Assembly: GCA_963812505.1 (NCBI GenBank)
Contig: CAWEVM010000003.1
Coordinates: 448,717-512,716, forward strand
DNA length: 64,000 nucleotides
Source of the DNA: JAMXLO01 sp963812505
GTDB lineage: Bacteria; Pseudomonadota; Alphaproteobacteria; Acetobacterales; Acetobacteraceae
Direction: 5' to 3'
The translations under genes were made by a program, and so were the position numbers. The notes under the pieces were generated by a model. The model ran no database searches, was not told the origin of the DNA, and saw only the letters and a list, made by a program, of their open reading frames with translations. This document shows positions 35,097 through 43,608 of this stretch, piece by piece; the first letter of the stretch is position 1, and each line of letters starts with the position of its first letter.

Positions 35097-35897
35097 TTAT
35101 GTTAACTCGAATATCATGCCGTCGTGGCCTGGTTCGAGGCCCGGCGGCAGGTTCGCGCGAAGCCAGGCCCAGTCCATGTCGGTGCCCATGTGCGTCAACA
35201 CTGTCCGACGCGCACCAATGCGGCGCGCCCAGTCCATCACCTGCGGAAGATCGGCATGGGTCTTGTGCGGCCCACGACGCAGGAAGCAGCCGACGACCCA
35301 GGTGTCGATGCCAGCCAGTGCCGCCAGCGCTGCATCGTCCAGCCTCACCACATCCGTCGAATAGCCGAAGCCACCGATACGGAGACCGAGCGTTGGGCTG
35401 AAGCCGTGATCCTGCTCGAACAGCCTTACCGGCATGTCCGCCGTCACGATCGTCTCGCCGGCTTCGACCTCGCGCGCCACCAGGGCCGGCCGGAAGAATC
35501 CCGGCGGCTCCCACGGACGAAACGCATAGCCGAACCGTCGCGTCAGCTCCTCCAAGGTCCGCCTGGTCGCGAAGGCGTCCAGAGGTCGGCCGCCAATGCG
35601 GTTCAGGATCCGCACGTCGTCGAGGCCGGTGATATGGTCGGCATGCGCATGTGTGTAGATGACAGCGTCGACACGCGGCACGCGGCACGCCAGCAGCTGT
35701 TCGCGCATATCCGGAGCGGTATCCACCAACAGGCGCATACCCGTGGCGCTCTCGACAACGATGCTGGCGCGGGTCCGTCGATTGCGTGGCTCAGAGGGAT
35801 CGCAGACGCCCCAGTCCCCAGTGCCGTCCTCGCCGCCGATCATCGGCACGCCGGCGGAGCCGCCTGTACCGAGAAGCGTCACCCGCACCGCGCTCAT
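35097..35897 (-). CDS. MBL-fold hydrolase, PhnP-like
   Basis: This 266-residue metallo-hydrolase starts VTLLGTGGSAGVPMIGG and has THAHADHITGLDDVR (zinc ligands), LLVDTAPDMREQLL and GFGYSTDVV. It closely follows PhnP and the small hydrolase found next to tatD in alphaproteobacteria. PhnP-type enzymes cleave cyclic phosphodiesters such as ribosyl 1,2-cyclic phosphate. The start overlaps the tatD stop (ATGA). It is the last gene of the holB-metG-tatD operon, a conserved order. No phosphonate genes lie nearby. Confidence 0.87.
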   Translation of the reverse strand: MSAVRVTLLGTGGSAGVPMIGGEDGTGDWGVCDPSEPRNRRTRASIVVESATGMRLLVDTAPDMREQLLACRVPRVDAVIYTHAHADHITGLDDVRILNRIGGRPLDAFATRRTLEELTRRFGYAFRPWEPPGFFRPALVAREVEAGETIVTADMPVRLFEQDHGFSPTLGLRIGGFGYSTDVVRLDDAALAALAGIDTWVVGCFLRRGPHKTHADLPQVMDWARRIGARRTVLTHMGTDMDWAWLRANLPPGLEPGHDGMIFELT

Positions 35898-36667
35898 GCC
35901 GCCTTGCGAAACAGGCGACGGAAGTTGTCGGTTGTGAGATCGGCAATGGCTTGCGGCTCCAGCCCACGGACCTCCGCCAGCACGCGCGCGGTGTGCGCAA
36001 CGAATGCCGGTTCGTTCCGCTTGCCGCGGAATGGCACCGGCGCGAGGTACGGTGCATCAGTCTCCACCAGCAGCCGATCCGCTGGAATATCGCGCGCTAT
36101 CTCTCGCAGTTCATTGGATTTAGGGAAGGTCAGGATGCCGGAGAAGCTGACATGGCCGCCGATCGAGACAGCCGCCTCCGCGAGCATGCGTGACGAGCTG
36201 AAGCAGTGCAGCAGGAAGCTGAAGTCGCCCCCACTATCACGTTCATCTTGCAGGATAGCTGCGATATCCTGGTCAGCGTCACGGGCATGGATCGCAAGCG
36301 GCACTCCTGCAAGTCGTGCGGCGCGGATGTGGGCGCGGAACCCAGCCTGTTGTACGTCACGCGGCGAGCGATCGTAGAAGTAATCCAGCCCGGACTCTCC
36401 AATCCCGATGACCTTGGGATGCCCGGTCAAAGTAGCGATGGCCTCGGGTTCCGGCACCGCTTCCTCGGCCGCGTGATGCGGATGGATCCCCACCGTGCAC
36501 CAGAGGTTCGGATGCGCCTCGGTGATCGCCGGCAGACGTTGCGACTGCGCTAGAGTGGTACCGATGGTGACCATCTCGCCCACCCCGGCCGCCGCCGCGC
36601 GAGCCAACACGTCCGGACGTTCATCATCGGTGAAGTAATCGAGATGGCAGTGCGAATCGATCAGCAT
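35894..36667 (-). CDS. TatD family metal-dependent hydrolase
   Basis: This 257-residue TIM-barrel protein has IDSHCHLDYF at the start, VGIHPHHA, IGESGLDYFYD with the metal-bridging glutamate, IHARDADQD, HCFSSS and VETDAPYLAP. All are diagnostic of TatD nucleases (3'-5' exonuclease, DNA repair or turnover). It lies between metG (25 bp upstream) and the PhnP-like gene (4-bp overlap) in a typical alphaproteobacterial housekeeping operon. Confidence 0.92.
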   Translation of the reverse strand: MLIDSHCHLDYFTDDERPDVLARAAAAGVGEMVTIGTTLAQSQRLPAITEAHPNLWCTVGIHPHHAAEEAVPEPEAIATLTGHPKVIGIGESGLDYFYDRSPRDVQQAGFRAHIRAARLAGVPLAIHARDADQDIAAILQDERDSGGDFSFLLHCFSSSRMLAEAAVSIGGHVSFSGILTFPKSNELREIARDIPADRLLVETDAPYLAPVPFRGKRNEPAFVAHTARVLAEVRGLEPQAIADLTTDNFRRLFRKAA

Positions 36668-36692
36668 GGTCCCCGTCAGAAGCTAAATCTGG

Positions 36693-38228
36693 TCACACAG
36701 CCGGCTCCACGTAGCGCGGAAACACCCCCTGCGGCGCCGGCAGCGCAGTCCCGTCATCGAGTGGCGTGTCGAGATCAGCCAATTGCCGCGCATTCGACGG
36801 CACCCCAAGCTGGTCCAACATGCGCCCGATGCTCTGGGGCATGAACGGCTGCAGCACCGTGCCGATCACCCGCAGTGTGTCGACCAGTACCCGCAGCACC
36901 GTCGCCATGCGCGGCGGATCGGTGCGGCGGAGCGCCCACGGCGCCTGGTGGTCGATATAGGCGTTGGCCGCCCGGACGACCTTCCAGACGTCGTCCAGCG
37001 CCTCGTGGAAGATCTGCCGGTCCAACCGCTCACGCAGCGCCGCGGGCAACGCCTCCGCCGCTGCGAGCAGTTCGCTGTCGGGCTCGGTTGCAGGCCCCCT
37101 CCCCGGCAGCCTGCCCTCACAATTGCGCGCGATCAGCGACAACGACCGCTGCGCGAGGTTGCCGAGGTCGTTGGCGAGCTCGACGTTGATCCGCGTGATC
37201 AGCGCCTGGTGCGACAGCGTGCCATCGCCGCCGAACGGCTTCTCTCGCAGCAGGAAGTAGCGCACCTGATCCAGCCCGAATGCCGCCACGAGCTGCCGCG
37301 GTTCGATGACGTTGCCGAGCGACTTGCTCATCTTCTCGCCGTCGACGGTCCACCAGCCGTTCGAGGTCACCCGCTTGGGAACCGGGAGCCCGGCAGCCAT
37401 CAGGAACGCCGGCCAATAGACCGCATGGAACCGCAGGATATCTTTGCCGACGAAGTGCGCGTCCGCCGGCCAATACCGCCACTGCGGCGCCGTCTCGTCC
37501 GGAAAGCCACAGGCCGTAACGTAGTTGTTCAACGCGTCCAGCCAGACATACATCACGTGGCCCGGCGCGCCTGGCACCGGGATCCCCCAAGTGAAGCTGG
37601 TCCGACTGATCGAAAGATCCCGCAACCCGCCGCGTACGAAGCTCAGCACCTCGTTGCGGCGACCGGCGGGCAGGATGAAGTCTGGATCATCTTCGTACAG
37701 TTTCAACAGCCTGTCCTGCCATTCGGACAGCTTGAAGAAATACGAAGGCTCCCTTACCCACTCCACCGGCGCGCCACTCGGCGCCACCTTGCTGCCGTCG
37801 GGTCGTGCGGTCAGCTCCTCCTCGTCATAAAATGCTTCATCTCTAACGGCGTACCAGCCTTCATAGTGACCGAGATAGATGTTGCCGCTGGCCTCGATGC
37901 GCCGCCATAATTCAGCGCATGAGACCTTGTGCCGCTCCTCCGTGGTGCGGATCCACTGGTCGAACGACACGCCCATCTTCACCGCCATGTCGCGAAAATC
38001 CGCCGAGACCTTGTCGGTAAAGGATTGCGGGTCCATGCCCGCGTCGCGCGCCGCCTTCTCGACCTTCTGGCCGTGCTCGTCGGTGCCTGTCAGGAAGAAC
38101 ACGTCAAACCCGTCCAGCCGCTTCCACCGCGCCATCACGTCCGCCGCGACCGAGGTGTAGGCGTGGCCGATATGCGGCGCGCCGTTGACGTAATAGATCG
38201 GGGTCGTGACGTAATAGCGTCGGTTCAT
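36693..38228 (-). CDS. metG: Methionyl-tRNA synthetase
   Basis: This 511-residue class I synthetase has the HIGH motif as GAPHIGHAY (His19-His22) and KMSKSLGNV near residue 299. FLTGTDEHGQKVEKAA, characteristic of MetRS, and an anticodon-binding helical C-terminus are also present. It charges tRNA-Met for initiation and elongation. The length fits the short alphaproteobacterial form without the C-terminal EMAP-like tRNA-binding domain. The ATG overlaps the holB stop (ATGA), so the two are co-translated. Confidence 0.96.
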   Translation of the reverse strand: MNRRYYVTTPIYYVNGAPHIGHAYTSVAADVMARWKRLDGFDVFFLTGTDEHGQKVEKAARDAGMDPQSFTDKVSADFRDMAVKMGVSFDQWIRTTEERHKVSCAELWRRIEASGNIYLGHYEGWYAVRDEAFYDEEELTARPDGSKVAPSGAPVEWVREPSYFFKLSEWQDRLLKLYEDDPDFILPAGRRNEVLSFVRGGLRDLSISRTSFTWGIPVPGAPGHVMYVWLDALNNYVTACGFPDETAPQWRYWPADAHFVGKDILRFHAVYWPAFLMAAGLPVPKRVTSNGWWTVDGEKMSKSLGNVIEPRQLVAAFGLDQVRYFLLREKPFGGDGTLSHQALITRINVELANDLGNLAQRSLSLIARNCEGRLPGRGPATEPDSELLAAAEALPAALRERLDRQIFHEALDDVWKVVRAANAYIDHQAPWALRRTDPPRMATVLRVLVDTLRVIGTVLQPFMPQSIGRMLDQLGVPSNARQLADLDTPLDDGTALPAPQGVFPRYVEPAV

Positions 38229-39244
38229 GGCATATTTCCGCCGAGCATCCCGAGACCGGCCACGACCGCCTGGCGCTTGTCCAGGTTAAATCGCTCCGTC
38301 TCGTCCTGCAGCCGCGTCAGCGCGTGCCACACGTCGCCCCACGCATCAAGGGGATGCAGCGCAACCAGCCGCGACTGCTCCTCGTCGCCCTGTCCGCGCA
38401 CCACGTCCCGCACCGCGGCGGCGATGCCGGCCCGCAGGAGATCCATGAAGTTGGTGAAGCCGGTCTCGCCGCGCGCCAGGGTGTCGGCCACCGCGTAGGC
38501 GCGTGTCGACTTCAAACCGGGCAGCGCTGCCAGCACTTCGCTGACCAGACCGGCGATCGCCAGCCCTTCTTCCTGCGCCAACAGCAGCGCACGGCCCGGC
38601 GAGCCTTCTGCCACCGTCACCAGCCGGCTCCGTTCATCCGCGCCCTGCTCCGGCAGATAGATCGACAGCAGCCGCTCCATTGCCTCAGGCGCCAGCGGGT
38701 CCAGCCGCAACCGCCGGCACCGACTGCGGATAGTGGCCAGCAGGCGGCCGGGTGCCGCGCACACCAGCAGCAGGATCGCCCGCCGCGGCGGTTCCTCCAG
38801 AATCTTCAGCAGCGCGTTGGCAGAGGACTGGTTCATCTCCTCCGCACCATCGACGATGGCGACGCGCCATCCCCCCTCGGCCGGTGTGAGGCTCATGAAG
38901 GCGCTGATCTTGCGGACGTCCTCCACAGCGATCTGCGTCCGCATGCGGCGGCGCTTTTCGTCGTAGGCCCGCTCGACCGTGTGCAGGTCGGCGTGCGCGC
39001 CGGCGGCGACGCGGCGGAACACCGGATGCGTCGGTTCCAGTGCCAGGTCGGGTTCCGTCGCTCCCGGCACCCCGGCGAGCAGGCGGCGTGCGAAACGGTA
39101 GGCGAGCGTGGCCTTGCCGACGCCGTCGGGGCCAGTGATCAGCCACGCATGGTGCATGCGGCCCGAGCGCATCGCCTCGAGCAGCGTGGCCTCGGCAGCT
39201 TCATGACCGAGCAGGAGCGGGTTGGCGCGGGGTTCGGGAGCCAT
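38225..39244 (-). CDS. holB: DNA polymerase III delta-prime subunit
   Basis: This 339-residue AAA+ clamp-loader subunit has LLGHEAAEATLLEAMRSGRMHHAW at the start, spread over residues 10-34, the P-loop GPDGVGKATLAYRFARRL, and MNQSSANALLKILEEPP with the conserved SxxAxNxLLKxLEEP-type motif. It helps load the sliding clamp. It heads the holB-metG-tatD-PhnP-like operon. In many relatives tmk lies just upstream, but here the csoR gene follows instead, so tmk must be elsewhere. Confidence 0.93.
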   Translation of the reverse strand: MAPEPRANPLLLGHEAAEATLLEAMRSGRMHHAWLITGPDGVGKATLAYRFARRLLAGVPGATEPDLALEPTHPVFRRVAAGAHADLHTVERAYDEKRRRMRTQIAVEDVRKISAFMSLTPAEGGWRVAIVDGAEEMNQSSANALLKILEEPPRRAILLLVCAAPGRLLATIRSRCRRLRLDPLAPEAMERLLSIYLPEQGADERSRLVTVAEGSPGRALLLAQEEGLAIAGLVSEVLAALPGLKSTRAYAVADTLARGETGFTNFMDLLRAGIAAAVRDVVRGQGDEEQSRLVALHPLDAWGDVWHALTRLQDETERFNLDKRQAVVAGLGMLGGNMP

Positions 39245-39299
39245 CCGGCGGTTATAGCGCGATGCTGCGTCGCGGCGTCAGCTTATGATATGGGGATGA

Positions 39300-39575
39300 T
39301 CAGCGCGTCATCCGCCCGATCGTTTCGACTAGTTCCTCGACCTTGTGCCGCTGCTCCACCGGATCGCCCGACGCAAATGCATTGGCGACGCAGTGTGAGA
39401 CGTGGTCTTGGAGCACCTGCTCCTCGACCTTGTGCAACGCGGCCCGCACGGCATCGATCTGCGTGAGCACATCAACGCAGTAGCGGTCGTCCTCCACCAT
39501 GCGTAGCACGCCGCGCACCTGCCCCTCGATGCGCTTCAGCCGCGCGGCCACTTTCTGTTTTGTCGCCTCGTGCAT
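39300..39575 (-). CDS. csoR: CsoR-type copper-sensing repressor
   Basis: This 91-residue four-helix protein starts KVAARLKRIEGQVRGVLRMVE, spread over residues 8-28. It has Cys33, His58 and Cys62, with the exact spacing (25 and 4) of the Cu(I) ligands Cys36-His61-Cys65 in Mycobacterium tuberculosis CsoR. FrmR-type formaldehyde sensors lack this set. Copper binding releases the repressor from DNA. It is divergent from copA with only 37 bp between start codons, and a 17-bp palindrome at 39585-39601 fits its operator, so it probably controls both genes. Confidence 0.92.
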   Translation of the reverse strand: MHEATKQKVAARLKRIEGQVRGVLRMVEDDRYCVDVLTQIDAVRAALHKVEEQVLQDHVSHCVANAFASGDPVEQRHKVEELVETIGRMTR

Positions 39576-39576
39576 C

Positions 39577-39604
39577 TTGTTACCATACCCTGGCAGGGTA
39601 TATG
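39577..39604 (+). promoter_or_regulatory. Putative copA promoter (-35 TTGTTA, -10 TATATG)
   Basis: TTGTTA at 39577-39582 and TATATG at 39599-39604 are separated by 16 bp, each matching 4 of 6 sigma-70 consensus bases. The spacer is nearly filled by the CsoR-type palindrome. Transcription would start about 39611, only a few nt before the copA ATG at 39613. Assignment is by eye. Confidence 0.45.
39585..39601. promoter_or_regulatory. CsoR operator, perfect palindrome
   Basis: ATACCCTGGCAGGGTAT is a perfect inverted repeat (ATACCC and GGGTAT around TGGCA). The C-tract/G-tract design is that of known CsoR operators. It lies in the 37-bp space between the csoR and copA start codons, so bound repressor would block both divergent promoters. 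Confidence 0.72.
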
Positions 39605-39612
39605 ACGCAACT

Positions 39613-41934
39613 ATGGATCATGAACATTCTTCCCCCTCCCTTTGCAGGAGGGGGGCAGGGGGAGGGGGCGACGCTTGGCCCACCACCGACCCTGTCTGCG
39701 GCATGACGGTCGATCTCACCACATCACGCCACCACTTCGAGCACGCCAACGGCATCTTCCATTTCTGCTCCGCAGGCTGCCGCGAGAAATTCGTCACCGA
39801 CCCGGAAGCATATCTGGCACCCAAGGCAAGGCCGTCCGCCACACCGGGCGCCGTCTACACCTGCCCGATGCACCCGGAGATCCGTCAGACCGGTCCGGGC
39901 AGCTGCCCAATCTGCGGCATGGCCCTGGAGCCGCTGACCGTCACCGCAGAGCCGGAGGTCAACCCGGAACTCGCCGACATGACCCGCCGCCTGTGGATCG
40001 GCGCCGCGCTGAGCGTCCCCGTTGTCGCTTTGGACATGCTCCCGCATCTCGGGTTCAGCACAAACTGGCCGCAGCTCATCTTGGCCACTCCGGTCGTGTT
40101 GTGGGCCGGCTGGCCGTTCTTTCGTCGCGGCTGGGACTCACTGATCCGTCGCAGTCTCAACATGTTCACCCTGATCGCCCTCGGCACCGGTGCGGCCTGG
40201 GCGTACAGCGTCGTCGCTACGCTCGCGCCTGGCCTGTTCCCCGCCGGCTTCCATGCCCCAGACGGCGATGTTGCTGTCTACTTCGAGCCTGCCGCGGTCA
40301 TCACGGTCCTGGTCCTCGTGGGCCAGATGCTGGAACTCAGGGCGCGCGAGCAGACCGGCGGCGCCATTCGCGCGCTGCTGAACCTGGCGCCCAAGACCGC
40401 TCGCCGCATCACGGTCAGCGGCGACGACGAGGAGGTGCCCCTCGAGCAGATCCTTTCTGGCGATAGGCTGCGCGTGCGACCTGGCGACAGCGTGCCGGTC
40501 GATGGCGAGGTGCTGGACGGTACCACAGCGGTCGATGAAGCGATGGTGACCGGCGAGGCGATGCCCGTGGCGAAACACAGCGGCGACCACGTAATCGGTG
40601 GTACCATCAACGGTACCGGAGCACTGGTCATTCGGGCGGACCGCGTCGGCTCGGAAACAATGCTGGCCCGCATCGTGGCGATGGTCGCGGAGGCGCAGCG
40701 CTCGCGCGCACCGATCCAGCGCCTTGCGGACATTGTCGCCGGCTGGTTTGTGCCCGCGGTGATCGCGGCCGCGCTTATCGCATTCGCGGCCTGGGCTTTC
40801 TGGGGACCGCCCCCTGCCCTCGCCTACGCCCTGATTGCCGCCGTTTCGGTGCTCATCATCGCCTGCCCTTGCGCTCTCGGTCTCGCCACCCCGATGTCGA
40901 TCATGGTCGGCATTGGCAAGGGCGCGGGCGTCGGCGTGTTGATCCGCTCGGCAGAGGCGCTGGAGCGCCTGGAGAAGGTCGACACCCTCGTGCTCGACAA
41001 GACCGGGACACTCACCGAAGGCAGGCCCCGCGTCGTCGCGGTAGTGCTGACGGGCGAGTGGTCAGAGAATGATCTCCTGACCGCCGCCGCATCCATCGAG
41101 CGGGCCAGCGAGCATCCGCTGGCCGCCGCCATTGTCGCTGCGGCGCGCGAGCGCGGCGTGCCCCTGGTCGAACCGGAAAACTTCCGCATGTTCACCGGCA
41201 TGGGTGTCACCGGCGAAGTGACCGGCAAGGTCGTCGCACTGGGCAATGCCAACCTGCTGCGCGATCTTGGCATTCCGCTCGGAGAGCTTGAAGCTACAGC
41301 AGAACCATTGCGTCGAGACGGCGCGACCGCGCTGTTCCTGGCGATCGGTGGCAAGGCCGCCGCCGTGATTGCCGTCGCCGATCCGATCAAGCCGACCACA
41401 CCCGATGCTCTGCGTCGGCTGAAAGCGCTCGGATTGCGGATCGTCATGCTGACTGGCGACAGCCGAATCACGGCAGAGGCCGTCGCTACCCGCCTGGACA
41501 TTGCCGAAGTCGTCGCAGAGGTACTCCCGGCCGACAAGCACGACCTCGTCCGTCGCCTGCGGCACGAGGGCCACGTCGTCGCCATGGCCGGTGACGGCGT
41601 CAACGACGCCCCCGCGCTGGCCGCGGCCGATATCGGCATCGCCATGGGCACCGGCACAGAGGTGGCGATCGCGAGCGCCGGCGTCACTCTGGTGAAAGGC
41701 GACCTCACGGGCATCGTTCGGGCGACCCTGCTCAGCCGGACCACCATGCGCAACATCCGGCAGAATCTGTTCTTTGCCTTCATCTACAATGCGATCGGCA
41801 TTCCGATTGCCGCCGGCGTGCTCTATCCGGTCGCCGGCATCCTGCTCAGCCCGATCATTGCAGCACTAGCCATGTCGTTCAGTTCCGTCTCCGTCATTGC
41901 CAATGCGCTGAGACTGCGCCGGCTGCAGGTTTGA
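39613..41934 (+). CDS. copA: Copper-exporting P1B-type ATPase with N-terminal YHS and heavy-metal-binding domains
   Basis: This 773-residue pump has a YHS domain (residues 24-68, TDPVCGM, HFCSAGCREKF) and a heavy-metal-binding domain (82-107, YTCPMHPEI, CPICGMALEP). The P1B core carries the metal-path motif CPC at 418-420, phosphorylation aspartate near 462 in DKTGTLTEG, and GDGVNDAPAL. It has no HMA-type metal domain. It exports Cu(I) from the cytoplasm. Adjacent csoR implies copper induction. Residues 6-19 are encoded by a GC-rich repeat (39630-39668). No ribosome-binding site precedes ATG 39613, consistent with a leaderless transcript. Confidence 0.93.
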   Translation: MDHEHSSPSLCRRGAGGGGDAWPTTDPVCGMTVDLTTSRHHFEHANGIFHFCSAGCREKFVTDPEAYLAPKARPSATPGAVYTCPMHPEIRQTGPGSCPICGMALEPLTVTAEPEVNPELADMTRRLWIGAALSVPVVALDMLPHLGFSTNWPQLILATPVVLWAGWPFFRRGWDSLIRRSLNMFTLIALGTGAAWAYSVVATLAPGLFPAGFHAPDGDVAVYFEPAAVITVLVLVGQMLELRAREQTGGAIRALLNLAPKTARRITVSGDDEEVPLEQILSGDRLRVRPGDSVPVDGEVLDGTTAVDEAMVTGEAMPVAKHSGDHVIGGTINGTGALVIRADRVGSETMLARIVAMVAEAQRSRAPIQRLADIVAGWFVPAVIAAALIAFAAWAFWGPPPALAYALIAAVSVLIIACPCALGLATPMSIMVGIGKGAGVGVLIRSAEALERLEKVDTLVLDKTGTLTEGRPRVVAVVLTGEWSENDLLTAAASIERASEHPLAAAIVAAARERGVPLVEPENFRMFTGMGVTGEVTGKVVALGNANLLRDLGIPLGELEATAEPLRRDGATALFLAIGGKAAAVIAVADPIKPTTPDALRRLKALGLRIVMLTGDSRITAEAVATRLDIAEVVAEVLPADKHDLVRRLRHEGHVVAMAGDGVNDAPALAAADIGIAMGTGTEVAIASAGVTLVKGDLTGIVRATLLSRTTMRNIRQNLFFAFIYNAIGIPIAAGVLYPVAGILLSPIIAALAMSFSSVSVIANALRLRRLQV
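39630..39668. repeat. GC-rich palindromic repeat, copy 1, inside copA
   Basis: A block of C-runs, a short loop and G-runs that matches the 50593-50632 copy at 31 of 38 positions in the same orientation. It lies in the first codons of copA, encoding the SSPSLCRRGAGGGG tract between the start and the YHS domain. Confidence 0.7.
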
Positions 41935-42009
41935 GCACCGAAACGCTGCTGCAACCGCCTGTGCGCTAGGTTCGGCTTTCAATCCAGGGACGCACAGGGG
42001 TCGCATTGC

Positions 42010-42993
42010 ATGACAACGCCAGGTCAATGGGCGACCACCGCACGGATGAACTCTGAGTTGTCGAGAATTCTGTGCACTCTGCGCCGCGAGGGCAGCGCGG
42101 CGCAGATCATGGCGGCCGGCCTCGATGCGATCATGGGCTCTCTCGGCGCCGAAGGGGTCGCGGTCATTCGCGCCATTTTCGACACCGCCGGGGTGGAACC
42201 CGAGGTCTTGCATCGCGCCGGCATGATCGGGCTGCCGGCTACGTCAGCCGCCAAGTTGCTGCAATTGGCCGAGATCGGCACGCCCTTGTCGTCGGTCGAA
42301 CCGAATACGCGCCCAATCGTGGTTGCGGTGTGCCGTCAGACCAGCGACGAGAAGTTTGGCATCGTTCTCTGGCGCCGCCGCGGCGCACGCGAATGGTCGG
42401 GCGACGATTTGCCGTTGGTCGACTCGCTCGCCGGGATCGTCTGCCTGCTGATGGATCGGGGCGCAGGCCCACGCGACGTGTTCCATTCCACGCCGACCGA
42501 CTCGCTCACCTCGCTCCTGAGCTTGCGCACCTTCATCACCGAGGTGACCCGGCACATCGCGAGGCTGGACGGCGACGGCCTGCCGGGCACGCTGATGCTG
42601 GCAGAGGTTGACAATCTGGCGAAAGCCGGCCCGTTGCTGGGGCCGAATGGTGGCGATCAGGTGCTGAGCCGCGCGGCCATGCTGCTGCGGAGTACAGTGC
42701 GCCCGACCGATCTCGTTAGCCGAATCGGAGGTGCCGAGTTCGCCGTGTGGATCAGCGGCGCGGACCATATGACCGCGGCCGAGCGCGCAGAGGACCTGTG
42801 CCTGCAGGCACCCTGCCGGGTCGTTGGACCAGACAATGCCACGCTGTGCGAGGTCAGCTTCTCGATTGGGATCGCCACGCGCCAGACGGGGGAGAGTTTC
42901 TCTGATCTGGCCGGCCGGGCGGCGGTGGCGATGCAGCAGGTCAAGTGCGAGGGCGGCGGTTACTGGCGGGTCTCGCTAGGCAGTGCCGCCTGA
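42010..42993 (+). CDS. GAF-like/GGDEF protein with degenerate active site (GGAEF)
   Basis: This 327-residue soluble protein has an N-terminal GAF-like region (about residues 25-150) and a GGDEF-type domain from about 165. The signature reads GGAEF at 240-244 instead of GGDEF, so GTP cyclisation is unlikely. The inhibitory I-site RxxD is kept as RPTD at 231-234, exactly five residues before the signature. That combination is known from cyclic-di-GMP receptors such as PelD-type proteins, so a sensor role is plausible. The ATG follows AGGGGT by about 9 nt. Its last 18 bp overlap the 3' end of the convergent ureG. Confidence 0.8.
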   Translation: MTTPGQWATTARMNSELSRILCTLRREGSAAQIMAAGLDAIMGSLGAEGVAVIRAIFDTAGVEPEVLHRAGMIGLPATSAAKLLQLAEIGTPLSSVEPNTRPIVVAVCRQTSDEKFGIVLWRRRGAREWSGDDLPLVDSLAGIVCLLMDRGAGPRDVFHSTPTDSLTSLLSLRTFITEVTRHIARLDGDGLPGTLMLAEVDNLAKAGPLLGPNGGDQVLSRAAMLLRSTVRPTDLVSRIGGAEFAVWISGADHMTAAERAEDLCLQAPCRVVGPDNATLCEVSFSIGIATRQTGESFSDLAGRAAVAMQQVKCEGGGYWRVSLGSAA

Positions 42994-43608
42994 GCGCAGA
43001 CCGCCATCGGTTTCTATGAAGGCGGCGATCTCTGGAACACCGATTCCGGCGCGGATATTGGCGAAGACGAAGGGACGATCGCCGCGCATCTTGCGCGCGT
43101 CGCGATCCATTACTTCGAGGCTGGCACCGACAAAGGGGGCGAGGTCGATCTTGTTGATCACCAGCAGATCGCTGCGCGTGATGCCGGGACCGCCCTTCCG
43201 CGGTATCTTGTCCCCAGCCGAGACGTCGATCACGTAAATCGTCAGGTCTGCGAGTTCCGGGCTGAACGTGGCGGCAAGATTGTCGCCACCGGATTCGATC
43301 AGGATCAGGTCCAGCTGCGGGAAGCGGCGGTTGAGTTGCGCGACGCCGGCGAGGTTGATCGAGGCGTCCTCACGGATCGCAGTGTGGGGGCAGCCGCCTG
43401 TCTCGATGCCGAGGATACGCTCGGGCGGCAGTGACCCGGCGCGGGTGAGGAATTCGGCATCCTCCTTGGTGTAGATGTCGTTGGTGATCGCCGCGATGTC
43501 GTAGTCGGCGCGCAGCCGCTTGCATAGCGCGTCCATCAGCGCGGTCTTGCCAGTACCGACCGGCCCGCCAATGCCGACACGCAAGGGGCCGTGATGCGAG
43601 TGCCTCAT
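42976..43608 (-). CDS. ureG: Urease accessory GTPase UreG
   Basis: This 210-residue SIMIBI-class GTPase has the P-loop GIGGPVGTGKTALMDALC, the EDAEFLTRAG segment, the metal-binding CPH in GGCPHTAIREDAS and NKIDL for guanine recognition. UreG delivers nickel to apo-urease, driven by GTP hydrolysis with UreF and UreD. It is the last gene of the urt-ure unit and overlaps the ureF stop (ATGA). A short His-rich N-terminus (MRHSHHG) is present. Confidence 0.96.
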   Translation of the reverse strand: MRHSHHGPLRVGIGGPVGTGKTALMDALCKRLRADYDIAAITNDIYTKEDAEFLTRAGSLPPERILGIETGGCPHTAIREDASINLAGVAQLNRRFPQLDLILIESGGDNLAATFSPELADLTIYVIDVSAGDKIPRKGGPGITRSDLLVINKIDLAPFVGASLEVMDRDARKMRGDRPFVFANIRAGIGVPEIAAFIETDGGLRSGGTA

